Made by a program: the position numbers and the translations under genes. From Chlamydoabsidia padenii (taxonomy: Eukaryota > Mucoromycota > Mucoromycetes > Mucorales > Cunninghamellaceae), in the NCBI GenBank assembly GCA_025330725.1, contig JAIWND010000022.1, forward strand, positions 124,001 through 188,000: a stretch of DNA of 64,000 nucleotides, given 5' to 3'. Shown piece by piece: positions 22,232 through 34,505 of this stretch (its first letter is position 1; every line of letters begins with the position of its first letter). Under the pieces are notes generated by a model. That model made no database searches. It worked only from the letters and a program-made list of their open reading frames with translations, and had not been told where the DNA came from.

Positions 22232-25200
22232 CTAATCTACACGGATATGTATTTCGCCTGTACCTTCGGGGGATAGAGCCAACCAACCTAAAAAAAAAAA
22301 AAAAAAAAAAGGTCAAGATAGTGTGAGATGTGACATGGTTTGCTATGTATGATTCATGGTATATCAAACACTTACCATCAAATACCTCCCCAGTTTGCAA
22401 AACAGTAGTCGCATCAAACACAACACTGCCAATGTCTACATCCGTAATAGTATTGTGATCCTTGACCTTGATATCAATTTTTCCATTTTCCGCCTTGGTA
22501 GTGAATTTCTCGTTCCTATATATCATATGCATAATCAAAATTAATATGATGGGATGAATTAGAAGATGTGTTTCACTGGTTACGGTTTTCATCGTTACTT
22601 ACCATTCGGGGGTAAGGGTTTTCTTGATATGTTTAGTTTTGTAAACCACCTTGTTTCCAATACGTACTCGAGCATAAGGATCACTAGTACCACCACGATC
22701 CATAGCCTTCAGATTTCGTGCCCCTAGTAATGCCACTTGGATATTCTTCAATGCAAATCCGCCTATCATGAGCCCCCCCCTAAAAGGTAAGTAATGCGCA
22801 TGAATAATCTTTCTTCTTTTTTCTTACCTTCATTCACAGTGGATGATGAATTAACAACATCATTACCATTGCTTGTAGTGTTGATGGTCGACATGCTGAT
22901 TCGTGAAGGTTCGGGAGTGACAATAGGGGTACCAGAGGATGTCGTAGAAGCCACTACAGGTACGTCTTCTTTTTTTCCACCACCACCACCCGCGAATTTA
23001 CCAAATCCACGAATACCACTGCCAAGTGCATCAAAGCTAGCCCCCAAGACTTTCCCACCAGCATCAAAACCAGCACCTGCCACGGCTCCAGGAGCAGAAG
23101 TAAACATTCGAGTGGTTGCAGAGAAGAGTGATGTTCCAGTACGTTTGCGTGCCAATAGTTGAGGTTGCCATAAAAGTCGTACCTTTAACGATCCTTCAGT
23201 CAAGTTGATTTCAAATTCTTTGGCCGCAAAACTTTCCAATTCTTGGCCTGTGAATGGAATAAAGCCTTCCCCGATGAGTTCGTCCGAGCCAATTTGATCC
23301 CAGTCGAATACCGATGCTTTGAGCACTGATGTAATACGAGAAGGCTAGGAAGAGGAGTCAGTAAGTATGGATCTCTCACTTTCTCTTTTTTTTTTTCTTC
23401 GTATTTTGATGGACTTACCACAGGGACTGTAAAGCTTTCATTCTTGAATACAGGGTTAAGCGTTTTCTTGATGACTTCTGTTTTGTAGACCTTGACATCA
23501 TCAAGGGTAAAGAGGACAAATGGATCACTGGTGCCGGAGCGATCAGCCGCCTTCAAGTTGTTGGCCTTCAATACGGTTACAGTTAAATTTCCTTGATCTA
23601 TGGTGGGTTTCAAGAATTATGCAAAAGAAAGAGGAAAAAAAAAAAAAAAACGATTAGTATCAATACGTCAAATCATAATTAGACCAACTAGTTTACTTAC
23701 TTTCTAAGCTTTCACTAGGATCAAGCTTGAATTGAGTGACAGGTGTATACTTGAATCCAAGACGAGCCATACCATTAGAGCAGTCCAAAAGATTGACTTC
23801 TTTACCAACATTAGGATCATGTTCACCATTCATGATTTGTCGTACAATGTCGCTGACTGGAGTAGTGTAATAACCGAGGATTTCGTTTTCTTTTTCATTA
23901 TCCGTCCACCGTCTAACCTTGATCACCAGTCGTGAAAAGTCCATTTCCTTGACAAAGATATCACCAGTTTCATTATAAGGTAATTCTATGCCTTTCAGTT
24001 GAGAGGTGGTGTATTGAGCATAGTTGGAATCCAAAAACATATCCACAACGGCACGGGTACGATAAGGTAACTTGGCATGATGGACGGTAACAGACAGAAT
24101 GCCTGATTCATAACCAAACAAGTCGATCCTCTTGTCATCGGTGTACTTTATCATTTCACCATGGATATCCTTTTCAGGGGTAGAAAGATCAGAGTTGGTG
24201 AGAGTGACTTTTCCTCCATCAGGTTGTTCGCCAATCGCAGTTTCCTTGACTTCTTCTTCTGTCTTGTCTTGATTGATCGAGCTCTTTTTTTCTTCATCCA
24301 ATTTGGCCAATTCGAGAGTGGGATAAAATGACACAGCATAGTGAATGGTACCTTTGGCTTTGGTGCGTTCCAGATTAGTGAGATCAACAGTTCTAAAATG
24401 GCAGTATAATAGATTGTGAGTACAGAGTTTCATTGTGGCCACTTTTTTTTTTTCTTTCTTTGTTTAATACCTATCGAGAGCTTCCTTGGCTTCATACACA
24501 ATTTGACCGTTTTCAGTAGTACGTTCTTGAATAAAATCCTTGAGAATGACACCAGTAACACCAAGGCTTTTGTCCTTTTGAATTTCATTGTAATCCATCA
24601 CTTCAATGACCAAGTCTTCACGAATAGAGTGTACAGGGATATATAAGACAGTATTCCAATCAGGATCAAGGTTATCGTCGATGCGTTCAGTTTGGCCACG
24701 GATTTGCATTCCCGAGAGCACACGAGCATAAGGATCAGACTTTCCACCGGTCAAAGCTTCCACATTTTTGAGATCGCGTGCACCAAACATGTTCAGTCGC
24801 ACCACGCCAATAGGTGGCACTATGTGCATAAAAAATAACAAACATCCCAGTGAGTATAAAACCCCTAACATTTATAAACCAATCACTTACCATATTCGAG
24901 ACCATCCAAAGCATCAATACTGACACCCGTCATAATAACAGGCTTCCATGTCATACTGAGATGAATACGACCAGCACCATCAGCAAGATTCCACCAATCT
25001 TGAGAGCCATTTGTAATCTGATCTTGGAATGTCACCAAACTCGAATGCCATTTCCCCATCAAGCTATCGTCCGCAAATTCGTTCGAGTCCCAGATGGTAA
25101 CTTCCAAATCCAACTTGTTCTTGTCAGCTACAAATACATCTATAAACTTGTTCCAGGTCGGGTTGAAGCTTCGTTTGAATGGTTTGGTTCGCAGTTTTTC

Positions 25201-27439
25201 TTGCCCATTCACCTTCACCACAGCATAGGCACTGACATCGGTTTTGATGAGTCCAAATCCAGTTTTACGAGAATCACCACCAAGTTGTTTACATTCGTGA
25301 ACATAAAGACGCAATACACCACTGTCTATATTTACAAAAAAAAAAACCAAAAGAAGTTGATATGGTGCAAAGATAATACATATATGACCAAATTACCTGA
25401 TTCAGGAGGAGGAACAATCGTGCCATCTTCCTTCTTTTCGGGCTTGGAGACGGGCAAATACCGGATATCAGCCTTCAATTCACCCACAGCTTTCCCATTT
25501 CGTAATACCACCAGATTCCTAATAATGATAAAAAGTAAAATAGGGCAAATTATCAGTTCAGTTTTTATGAACCCACCTCTTGTTATAATCACTTACTGTC
25601 CCTCTACAAAGGAATCCACTTCAAAGGTTTTGAGTTCCAAATTAGCCACACCGACAGGAGCATCCTTTCGACCAAAATTGCGATCCCAGAGCTGAAAGTA
25701 GATGGATTCATTTAGATTGTTGATCAGAATAAAGTGATTTTCGTTCCATTTGGGATTACTGGTATCTTCAATAGCCTTGGTTTCACTAACTGCTGCATTG
25801 TGAATATTACCAACATGGAAGGAGACATAGGGATCCAAGGTACCAAAAAAGTCAGCTGCCTTGAGATTAGAGCCAGAGTAAAGTGTCACAGCAACAACAC
25901 CATTTGCATCATCTAAAAAGTAGAAGAGTTGAGTTTCAGTTACCGTTGGCCGATTGTTTGTTTGTTTGTTTGTTATTTACCAAGTGAAGCTACATTTCCA
26001 GTCATATCAACGGTATACACATTGGGAGCATACATCATGGGACCCAAGGTGGCGTGGATTTGTTCCTTGATAAAAGGCTCAAGACCAGGAATCTAAATAA
26101 AAGACAACAGTAAGAAAAATGTCCCCCCCCACCAAGTACCTGATTTTTTTTTTTTTTTGGATTACCATATTAATATCGAAACCAAAGGTTTCACCACCGA
26201 CAGGCTTGAGAGAATAATCAATGTCAGGTTGACCCAAAAAGGATGCTTCCACGGATTTGATATGAGGGAATTCATTGTAAAACTTGAATTTCAGTCGCAT
26301 GTTCCCAGTAAAAGAGATATCTTCCAACAGAATAGGTATTCCAGTGCCAATCATTCCTTTACCAACACGAATCGTCAATACAATCTTGGGATTAATCTTG
26401 GCATCGAATTCACGTTTTGATAGATCGGAGGTATCATTTGGGACAAAAGACACTTTCCAGTCCATACACTAAAGTAAAAAAAAAAAAAAAAAAAAAAAAG
26501 ATGCATTAGTTTCTACATGAATACATCTTCTCCTCCTCCTTATTTTCACTTACCACCACATTGGGTTCTGTACGAGGATAAGTCTTGATACCTTCAATAC
26601 GAGGAGCCTTGGTACCCAATGTAAAAGTAGACAACCGGATGGAATCTAAAAAGGCAGGAGTGCTTTCGATAAGAGTGGCATCAGCAGTAGAGATGATTTG
26701 AGCAGAGAGACCAGGTTCATAGATAAGCCAAAAGCGTGACATAAAGTTGTTGATCCAATCAGCCGATTCCACATCAGTCAAAAGCTTGGTTGCCATTAAT
26801 TCACGTTGAAGATCATCACGCATGTTACGACGAAGACGCTTCATAGAGGTTTGATAATAGGTTCCTATCATTGAGCGAAATGGTGTTTAGTACCATCATC
26901 ATCCTTTTTGTTTATATCCCCCCCCCTTTTTTTTTATAAAAAATAATAATACCTAAGAATGCGCCAATGACCAGTGCCCCCATTATTCCACCACCAAGTT
27001 TCGTTTGCACCCAAGTACCTGCCACAGCCACAAGCATAGCCCCCGCATTATGATACCATTCACCATAATATGCTTCACCAAGATATTGAGATAGCAAGCC
27101 ATGTTGGTCTGGAATCTTGTCTGGTCTTGATGTCATAAAGGAGTTTATCATGGCTTCCGTTGAACCGCCCAATGATGCTTTGAGGATTTCCAAATCTTGT
27201 TCTTGACCAGGGTTGGGAAGATCAGAGAAGGCCGTCCAACCTACTTTGTACCATTCAGGTAGATTACCATTACTTTTCTTGAAACTACCAGGTGCAACAG
27301 GAGTGGAGACACTAGAAGTGGTCGACGTTGTTACTGTGGTGGTGGAATGTTGTAACACCTGGGTTTCATTCGTGTCAGGTAAGAAGGATGTTGGTGAGTC
27401 CACGTTGACAATGGAATCAGTGTCAGCTTTTAAAGCCAT
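22232..27439 (-). CDS. tricalbin / extended synaptotagmin, SMP plus about six C2-like domains
   Basis: The N-terminus ([15 protein letters not shown]) is followed by a hydrophobic hairpin region ([13 protein letters not shown] ... [15 protein letters not shown]), then the SMP lipid-transfer domain ([52 protein letters not shown]). About six C2-like modules follow. Clear ones start near 25,880 ([16 protein letters not shown]), 24,800 ([15 protein letters not shown]), 23,600 ([16 protein letters not shown]) and 22,720 ([16 protein letters not shown]). In yeast, tricalbins tether cortical ER to the plasma membrane and move lipids. Six C2-like modules is more than in yeast tricalbins. A low-complexity Gly/Ala/Ser linker at 22,810-23,160 separates the last two. 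The start at 27,439 removes a Phe-rich upstream extension. The stop is reached through a short last exon ending [11 protein letters not shown]. Confidence 0.92.
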
Positions 27440-28718
27440 TGATGTTGCCAAAGGGATAAAAAAAAAAGGTAAGGAAAAAAGGAAATGGAAAGAAGAGCAA
27501 ACAAAGAAAAATACGAGGCACAAGTGCCAACTTAAACTTTTTTCGGCGTTTGAATTTTTCAAGCCTGGTTCCTTATTTCCGGTCAAAAAAGGAGTACTAC
27601 TCACCCTACTTTTTTATTCTTGCTTCTTGGATCAAAAAGTATGACAAAAAAAAAACATGTCTCAAGTATTTTTTATGAAACGTCAAGAAACGTTGGTGCT
27701 CGAATGTTTACGGTCCTGATGATCTTTACTGACAAGGTAAAAAAAGTGAAGCACATTCACGATGGTTTAAAGCCCCGACAGAGCACCAAAACCTAAAAAC
27801 AGAATATCGGCCGAAAAGTGAACCAGTGGTGGGATACCAATGACCCACATCAACAGCCAGCACTTGAAGAAGTGAGCTTACTTTATAAAACAGGCTCATC
27901 ATCTCACATATACTTTGGGTTAATCATGGCGGTGATGATAAAATCCTACTGCATGAGCCCGATTCTCTTCTTTGGATGATATGTGTGATAAAAGCGTGTA
28001 AAAGGCAAATCGTTTGGATCAGACAAAGATATACTTGGTTAATGCAAAAGATCTCATTTTAAAACACCGATTTTATCGGGGGTTAAAAATTGGGTGCATG
28101 AAAGTTTTCACCTGAAGAAGAAATCGAAAATGAATATCTCCGATCGTCATGTGGAATCAGAACAAAAAAACAAAACAGAAACCAACCAAAGATTCTCTTC
28201 GGCAATTTGACATTACCGTGCGAAGGGGTTTAAGCTTTTTTTTTTTTTTTTTTTTTAATTTTATAGTTGACCACTTCTCACGACAGGGTATCTTGTGGTA
28301 CGATGATCATCTCCACATTAAACAGGATGATACATTATACTCTCAAACCAAATGTTTCCCTTTTATATAAAGTGCATTCTAAATGTGGTGAATCATCCAT
28401 CACAGTTTAGTGGTTTTCACCTTCCACAATGCCCACACTTTATCGTATGACCTTATGTAACCAATCTTGGTAGAAAAGGTTGTAACGACAAGTTCGTGAG
28501 AAAGAGTAGCACGACAAAGGTCTAAATATGAAAAGATTAAACCCAAATCGGTATCACAGTATATGTATTATTTTTTCCCGGTATTATTTTATTGGCTAGA
28601 AAATCCGCATTTTACCCCCTTATGATGATAGACTTTATTTAAATAAGATGCTTACGGCCTTTTTCTTTTCCCTTTTCCCTCTGTTTCTTCTTCTTCTTCT
28701 TTCCTCCTCCCCAACAAG
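27440..28718. other. divergent intergenic region, tricalbin and lactate permease
   Basis: 1.28 kb between two divergent start codons, so both promoters are here. CGGCGTTTGAA at 27,544 belongs to the recurring motif. The permease side has TTTTCCCGGT near 28,575, ATTGGCTAGAAAATCCGC near 28,593 (an ATTGG box) and pyrimidine-rich DNA just before the ATG. No coding sequence is seen in the middle. Confidence 0.5.
27544..27554 (-). promoter_or_regulatory. GC-core promoter motif upstream of tricalbin
   Basis: CGGCGTTTGAA, 105 bp upstream of the tricalbin start codon. Confidence 0.4.
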
Positions 28719-31483
28719 ATGTCGACGTCGAGCGTTCCACCTGTGCCTGCATCAGCTTACGAAGAAGGTCTTTTTATTCAGGAACTAGCACCTATCGGTG
28801 GGAGCCTAGTAGGATCTTTCTTTGTCGGGTTAATCCCACTCTTGACTGTTCTAATCATGCTCGGAGGACTTAAAACCCCTGCTCATTATGCTTCAGCTGC
28901 TGGCCTTGTAGTCTGGTAAGAATGGAAAAGGCAAGATTTAGACCGTCGTGTAACCTATTTCATTTTTCTTTCCTAGTATATTTATAGCCATCTTTGCATG
29001 GCACATGCCTGCACAGCAATGCTTTCAAAGTATTGGTAATGGGATTGTATTTGCCAATTGGCCTATCATGTGGATCGTAATCAACGCAATGTAAGTAGAA
29101 TGAATCTGGAGAAAGACTCACTTGGATTGATTTATTTGCCCCCATTAAGGTTTATGTATAATACCGCCGTGCTGTCTGGCATATTCGATTTGTTTAGAAG
29201 ATGGATGATCACCAATACACCACCAGATCAACGGGTTATTCTCTTGATTGTAGGGTAAATAGAACTAACTTGGCATCCATATAGTGTATTATTAACTGGA
29301 TTTACTTTTTACAGATTTGCCTTCGGGGCATTATTAGAAGGTGTAGCTGGTAAGTCTTATGAACCCCTGATTTTTTTTTCTGATTGAATGCTGAATTTTT
29401 GATTGGACCGGGATTTTAAAAATCGTGCCCTCCTTTTATTTAGGTTTTGTAAGTTGTCCCTCCTTTTTCTCTTCTTTACTATTCCATTTATCAACAACAA
29501 CAACCATTCCTTAATTTATTCTTGTAATACCATACAATACTTAGGGTGTACCTGGAGCAATATGTTCAGCAATGATGGTATCTTTAGGGTAAGTTAAAAA
29601 CAACAACAAGTAAACCATACGTGGAACTAAATTAACTCTTTACCTTTTGAAACGAACAGATTTGACCCTGCCGATGCTCTCACTTACACACTCATCTTTG
29701 ATACTACTCCTGTGGCTTTTGGGGCTCTTGGTATTCCAGTAACTACTTTGGCAACTTTGACTAATTTACCGTAAGTGTGAATCTCTGATTCATGGACTCT
29801 AATCTTTATCCATTAATCCTCTCCCTCTCTCTTTTATATATATATATATTTAATATTGCAGACCTATGGCTTTATCTGCAATGATGGGTCGTCAACTACC
29901 ATTATTATCCCTCTTTTTACCATCCTATGCTCTACTCTTCTTTGCGGGTCCCAGAGCAGGTTTCTTGGAATGTTGGCCACTGGCTCTCGTGGGTGGACTT
30001 TCTTTTGCAGTCATTCAAGCTATTTTTGCAAACTTGGTTGGACCAGGTAAGGAAAAGATCAACTCTGCACAGGAAAAAAAAAAAAAAGTGGACTAACTTG
30101 AACCTTGTAGAACTTCCCGATCTTATTGCTGGTGTGGTATCTCTAGTCTCCCTGATCATCTTTGTACAATTTTGGAAACCACCCTACCGAGCTGAATTTG
30201 AAGCGAAATTCTCTATAGAATCACCAAACAAGGACGTGGAAGCAACAGAACAAGTAAAAACAACATACGATTTGGGCGAAAAGACCGAACTTGAAACCAT
30301 TGATCAGGAGCGAAGGGACAGCGCCAGCAGCAATCAGAGCAGTGGAAACAAAAGTAACACCATTCCGACAACCATTAAATCGAATCAACAAACATCAACA
30401 CTTCAAAAGACAACTTGGTTAGAGGCAGCTATCGCATGGAGTCCCTGGCTTCTTATCGTGGTTGTAGTAATAGGGTAAGTAGGAAAAGAGAACTAAATGG
30501 GGAGAAAGAAACTTAACATAACTATAGACTAACTTTTGCTTTTTTTTTTTTCATGTATTCCTATAGATGGACATTTGGTAAAGCTTCTGCTGTTGGGCAA
30601 ATCAGTGTGCAATGGCCAAATCTACATCAAAAGGTAAGCTTAAATCTTATCAAAAAAAAGTGGATACTAAAAATACATAATTTCTATTTCCTTTGTAGGT
30701 GTGGCTGACTTTGTATGGAAAAAAGTACGATGCTATTTGGACATTCCAACCCCTTGCTACTGGAACGGCAATTCTTGTATCAAGTATCCCATTCGGTGTT
30801 GTGGTGTTACTCTATGGCGGGCGCCCTACTCTATTCTTACAAGCCTTAAAGATGACTGCAGTCCAACTCTTTTTACCGATTCTTACCGTGTCCTTTATTA
30901 TGGCATTGGCGTACTTGTACAATTATTCCGGTAAGATCAATATACAGAAGGGAAACCAAGTCAGGATGATGATGATGAGATCTAAATCCCGACGTTATCA
31001 TTGTATTTATTAGGCATTGTTTATACCATTGGATTGACATTATCAAGTGTGGGACGCGCTTTCCCTTTCCTCAGTGCCTGGCTGGGTTGGTTGGCTTGCT
31101 TCCTCTCTGGTAGTGATACCTCTGCCAATTCGTTATTTGGGAATCTGCAGGTGGTGGCGGCAAGGGAAATTGGATTGTCTGCGGTACTGATGGCTGCTAC
31201 CAATTCATCAGGTGCGATATGCTCGAAAATGATCTCACCTCAAAATCTCACTACTGGTGTTTCTACTATTGGTCTGCATGGTAAAGAAGGATTGATTCTT
31301 CGACGAACTATATTACACTCCCTTCTCATGGTTTGTCTGGTGGGGGTAATGTGTTGTGTACAACAGGTAAAAGAATAGAATGGTTTCTATATAGTCTGAT
31401 GATTTACTCATTAACTTGATTGTCTTTGTATTTAGTACGGAATCCCAGGAATCATCCCCAGCGAAGATTATAATGGACCCTAA
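28719..31483 (+). CDS. lldP: L-lactate permease (LctP family)
   Basis: About 13 exons encode a polytopic membrane protein. Family hallmarks are in order: FAFGALLEGVAGFGVPGAI, TTPVAFGALGIPVTTLATL, LFFAGPRAGFLECWPLAL, FLSGSDTSANSLFGNLQVVA, MAATNSSGAICSKMISPQNL and a C-terminal YGIPGIIPSEDYNGP. These are the signature stretches of bacterial LldP/GlcA-type lactate/glycolate:proton symporters. A hydrophilic Lys/Glu/Ser-rich loop lies at 30,180-30,410. Fungi usually import lactate with Jen1/MCT carriers, so an LctP member suggests old acquisition from bacteria; the many introns show it is long resident. One exon (29,444-29,448) is only 5 nt, and without it the conserved AGFG motif is lost. Confidence 0.9.
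29444..29448 (+). other. 5-nt microexon of the lactate permease gene
   Basis: GTTTT lies between TTATTTAG and GTAAGT. The previous exon ends GTAGCTG (29,349) and the next starts GGTGTACCT (29,545). Joining the three gives Val-Ala-Gly-Phe-Gly-Val-Pro, the conserved AGFG motif of the family. Flanking introns are 94 and 96 nt. Skipping the exon shifts the frame. Confidence 0.8.
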
Positions 31484-32418
31484 ATACGTATATCATCATT
31501 GGAATCACTTTACTATACCTAATCTCTCTATCTTCTTTTATATACACTTATTAAAATGTTATGTATCATTAATTTATTAAAACAAATGATAATTGATAAA
31601 GCTATGATGATGTCTTTTGAACGCTCGTCTATAGTTTGACAGATTACAAGATGTGTTGGACTTGCATATATGTGATTTAAATTCCGCCTGAACCCAGCCT
31701 TTCCCCCCTTCAAACCTTCTCTCTCTCTCTTCAGCCAAGCTGCTTTTAAAACGACATCTGTCAACGATAACAGCAGCATGGAACAACTAGGCGAAATTTA
31801 GGATTTTGCCATCAATTCAGCTCGATGTAATTATCTCTTTATTTGTCCACATGCGACAATGATCACCATCTTCTCACTCATACTCTCTGCCACAATTCTC
31901 AATCCATATCGGCCTTTTATTGCCTATTGACCTGACAAGACTGTGAATAATTCCAATCAAGATGCTATATAGATCCTGGGGTGGTGGTGGTGGCTCTACT
32001 ATGAAGAGGGCAAACAACAGATCGGCACGATCAGCACTCGATGGTATGGTAATCACCAAATACAACTACTGGAGGCTCACATACGGACATGAAACAATTG
32101 GAAGGTCTTTGAACCTATACAGGGACTAACATCTATACTTTTGATTGCAAGGCATGGTACTTCTTAATACGGATGGGCAAGGTAGAAACAAAATCAGCGC
32201 GCCTGCCCCTGGTTTTTTGACCTTTGGATATATCATCACCCTAGTATAGCTTTGTTAATGTATTAGACCATTTCTCCACTAAATAAAACTATCATTATCA
32301 TAACTACTTTATATGGATCATTGTGTTGACTTTGGGGGATTAAATGAATGAAAGACTGGGTATGGACGGGACAAATTCAGCATCGGGGGGGGGGCTATGG
32401 ATCATCATTCAGGCATGA

Positions 32419-32464
<46 letters not shown>

Positions 32465-32679
32465 TAGACAAGTTACATTTGTGAGGATGATTAAAAAAGT
32501 TATGTATTGCTTTATTGTATAGGGATTATAAGGAGGTAAGACAAAAAAGGTATGATTAACAAATACTAACTAATCAGCTATATATAATTAAAATGACTAC
32601 TAGAGGCACGCTGCGATATACTTGAATGGTATTTGGCGTTGGTAAAATGTTGATGGATGAGTTCATTGTTTGACGATCT
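31484..32679. other. intergenic region, 3' ends of the permease and RHO3 genes
   Basis: Convergent tails on both sides. The middle contains short frames with no recognisable protein, and a run of 39 T at 32,421-32,459 preceded by a nine-G run. No gene called. Confidence 0.5.
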
Positions 32680-32970
32680 TCAGCAGATGATGCATCCTTT
32701 TGGGCTGTTGTTCTTGTAGTCTACATGAAAAAGATAGTTCTGTTAGTTTAACAAGTACGCCCATGATCGTCGGGACTGATTACCTAGAATTGCCACACGT
32801 GCCGCCTGTTCAAAGACTTCACGTACGCCTCTGTTGTGTTTGGCTGAGCATTCTACAAATGGAAGCAAAAGCAAAAAAGGTTAGGTAGGATTCATCATGA
32901 CAAGTACTAAAAAGACTTACCAAGATAGCGGACCGCCGATATTTGTCGAGCCATAGATACACCCTATAAT

Positions 32971-33004
<34 letters not shown>

Positions 33005-33611
33005 ATCAATGCATTTTAATTCGTATCCAGCCCTGTATCCATTTACCTCTTCATACATCACCGGTTCTGTCGCAGTATCTGTTGAAGGTTCTTCATCACG
33101 CAAATCACATTTTAATGCCAGCAGCATCAGTTTAGACCGAGGACAATGATCACTGATTTCCGGTAGCCATCGTTCCAGTATATTATCCAAACTAACACGA
33201 TTATCCACCGAGAAACATAATAAGACGATATGTGTATTTTCATAAGACAGTGTCCTTAATCGGTCATATTCTTCTTGACCTATCAAACAGTTTAACACTA
33301 TCAATATGTTTCATTTTTCTTGTTCTTTATTCTTTTGTTGACCTTCCTTACCTGCAGTATCCCACAAGCCAAATTCTACTTCTTGACCGTCCACCGTGAT
33401 TTCATGGACATAGTTTTCAAAAACAGTGGGTTCGTATACCTATTCAATAACCATTAGTGAGATAATAAACAAAAAGAGGTTAGTTTACCTGAGGGAAGAT
33501 TCCTTTGGTAAACACATTCAAGAGAGATGACTTTCCACAGTTGCCATCACCCACCACCACCAATTTTCGACGTAAAGGAGTATTTGATTTTGTTTTTCCA
33601 CAAAAACCCAT
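32680..33611 (-). CDS. RHO3: Rho3-type small GTPase
   Basis: Multi-exon gene for a protein of about 200 residues. The N-terminus is [20 protein letters not shown], the P-loop GDGNCGKSS, the switch I/effector region [14 protein letters not shown], switch [22 protein letters not shown], the NKxD-equivalent [10 protein letters not shown], and [20 protein letters not shown]. It ends in the CAAX box CIIC, so it is expected to be prenylated. The Rho-family insert sequence and switch II match fungal Rho3, which works in polarised exocytosis with the exocyst and formins. The P-loop has Asn where Rho proteins usually have Ala (GDGNCGK). A 31-nt poly-A run lies in one intron (32,972-33,002). Confidence 0.9.
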
Positions 33612-34505
33612 ATGATATATTAGTTAATAAAGGTGTTAAAAGTATGGGTATAGTAAATATATTGGATAAATAGTTTTATAGTAAGAAGGAAAGATTAAAC
33701 TAAAAAAAAGGAGGGAAGAGGAGGGAAGGAAAAAGAATGGAGAGGAGGCCCAAATGCAGGTCAGATTGGCGGTTTTTAAAATTCATCTCAGCTCCAGTCC
33801 ATCTATAAAAATGACCTCTTTTACCCTCTCATCATGAACTAGAAGGTAATTTGTAGAATATCTTTTGTTGTTTAGTAATAGGTAAACAAACGATCCACTT
33901 CCATCTTACCCCTTCTCATTCACAAGACTTGAAACTAATCACTTTGACTCGATCTCAACTATATAGGTAAAAACGAAAACATGTACACAACTCTGTACTG
34001 TCATTCCTTCTTCTAATTAGACTTTAGTATAGTAAATCACTTGAAATTAATATTAAGAATAAAAAAAATGAGGTATCATGACGTGGTATTCACAATAATT
34101 GATTGATGTGTATGGGATATGTAAACGGGAACTATGAATAATGTGGTGGATGATTTATAAATAACTATGTTATGGCAAAGTATCATATACTGCCACTTGG
34201 CTATAATTATGTTGTCTAGATGTATATATTATTAAAGGTAGCTGTGGCAATTGTACTAATATGATATAGATGCCATTGTTCATATGCAACAATTAAAGAC
34301 CCGACAGGTCAAGATTACATCCATGAAGAGGACAAGGTAAAAATGGTTGATTTTTGTTTATTATCATTATGAAGTATTATAACATAAAAGTATATATTAA
34401 AAAGTAACCCAATCAAGTATTGGGAGGTTGGTTATTTGTACGAAAAGAGAAGGAGGGGATATACTACAAAACTAGCAAGTAACGTTATAAATATAACAAG
34501 GTAAT
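33612..34505. other. intergenic region upstream of RHO3
   Basis: Promoter of RHO3 at the left, including GGCGGTTTTTAAA at 33,768. The rest is AT-rich with no credible gene. Confidence 0.45.
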
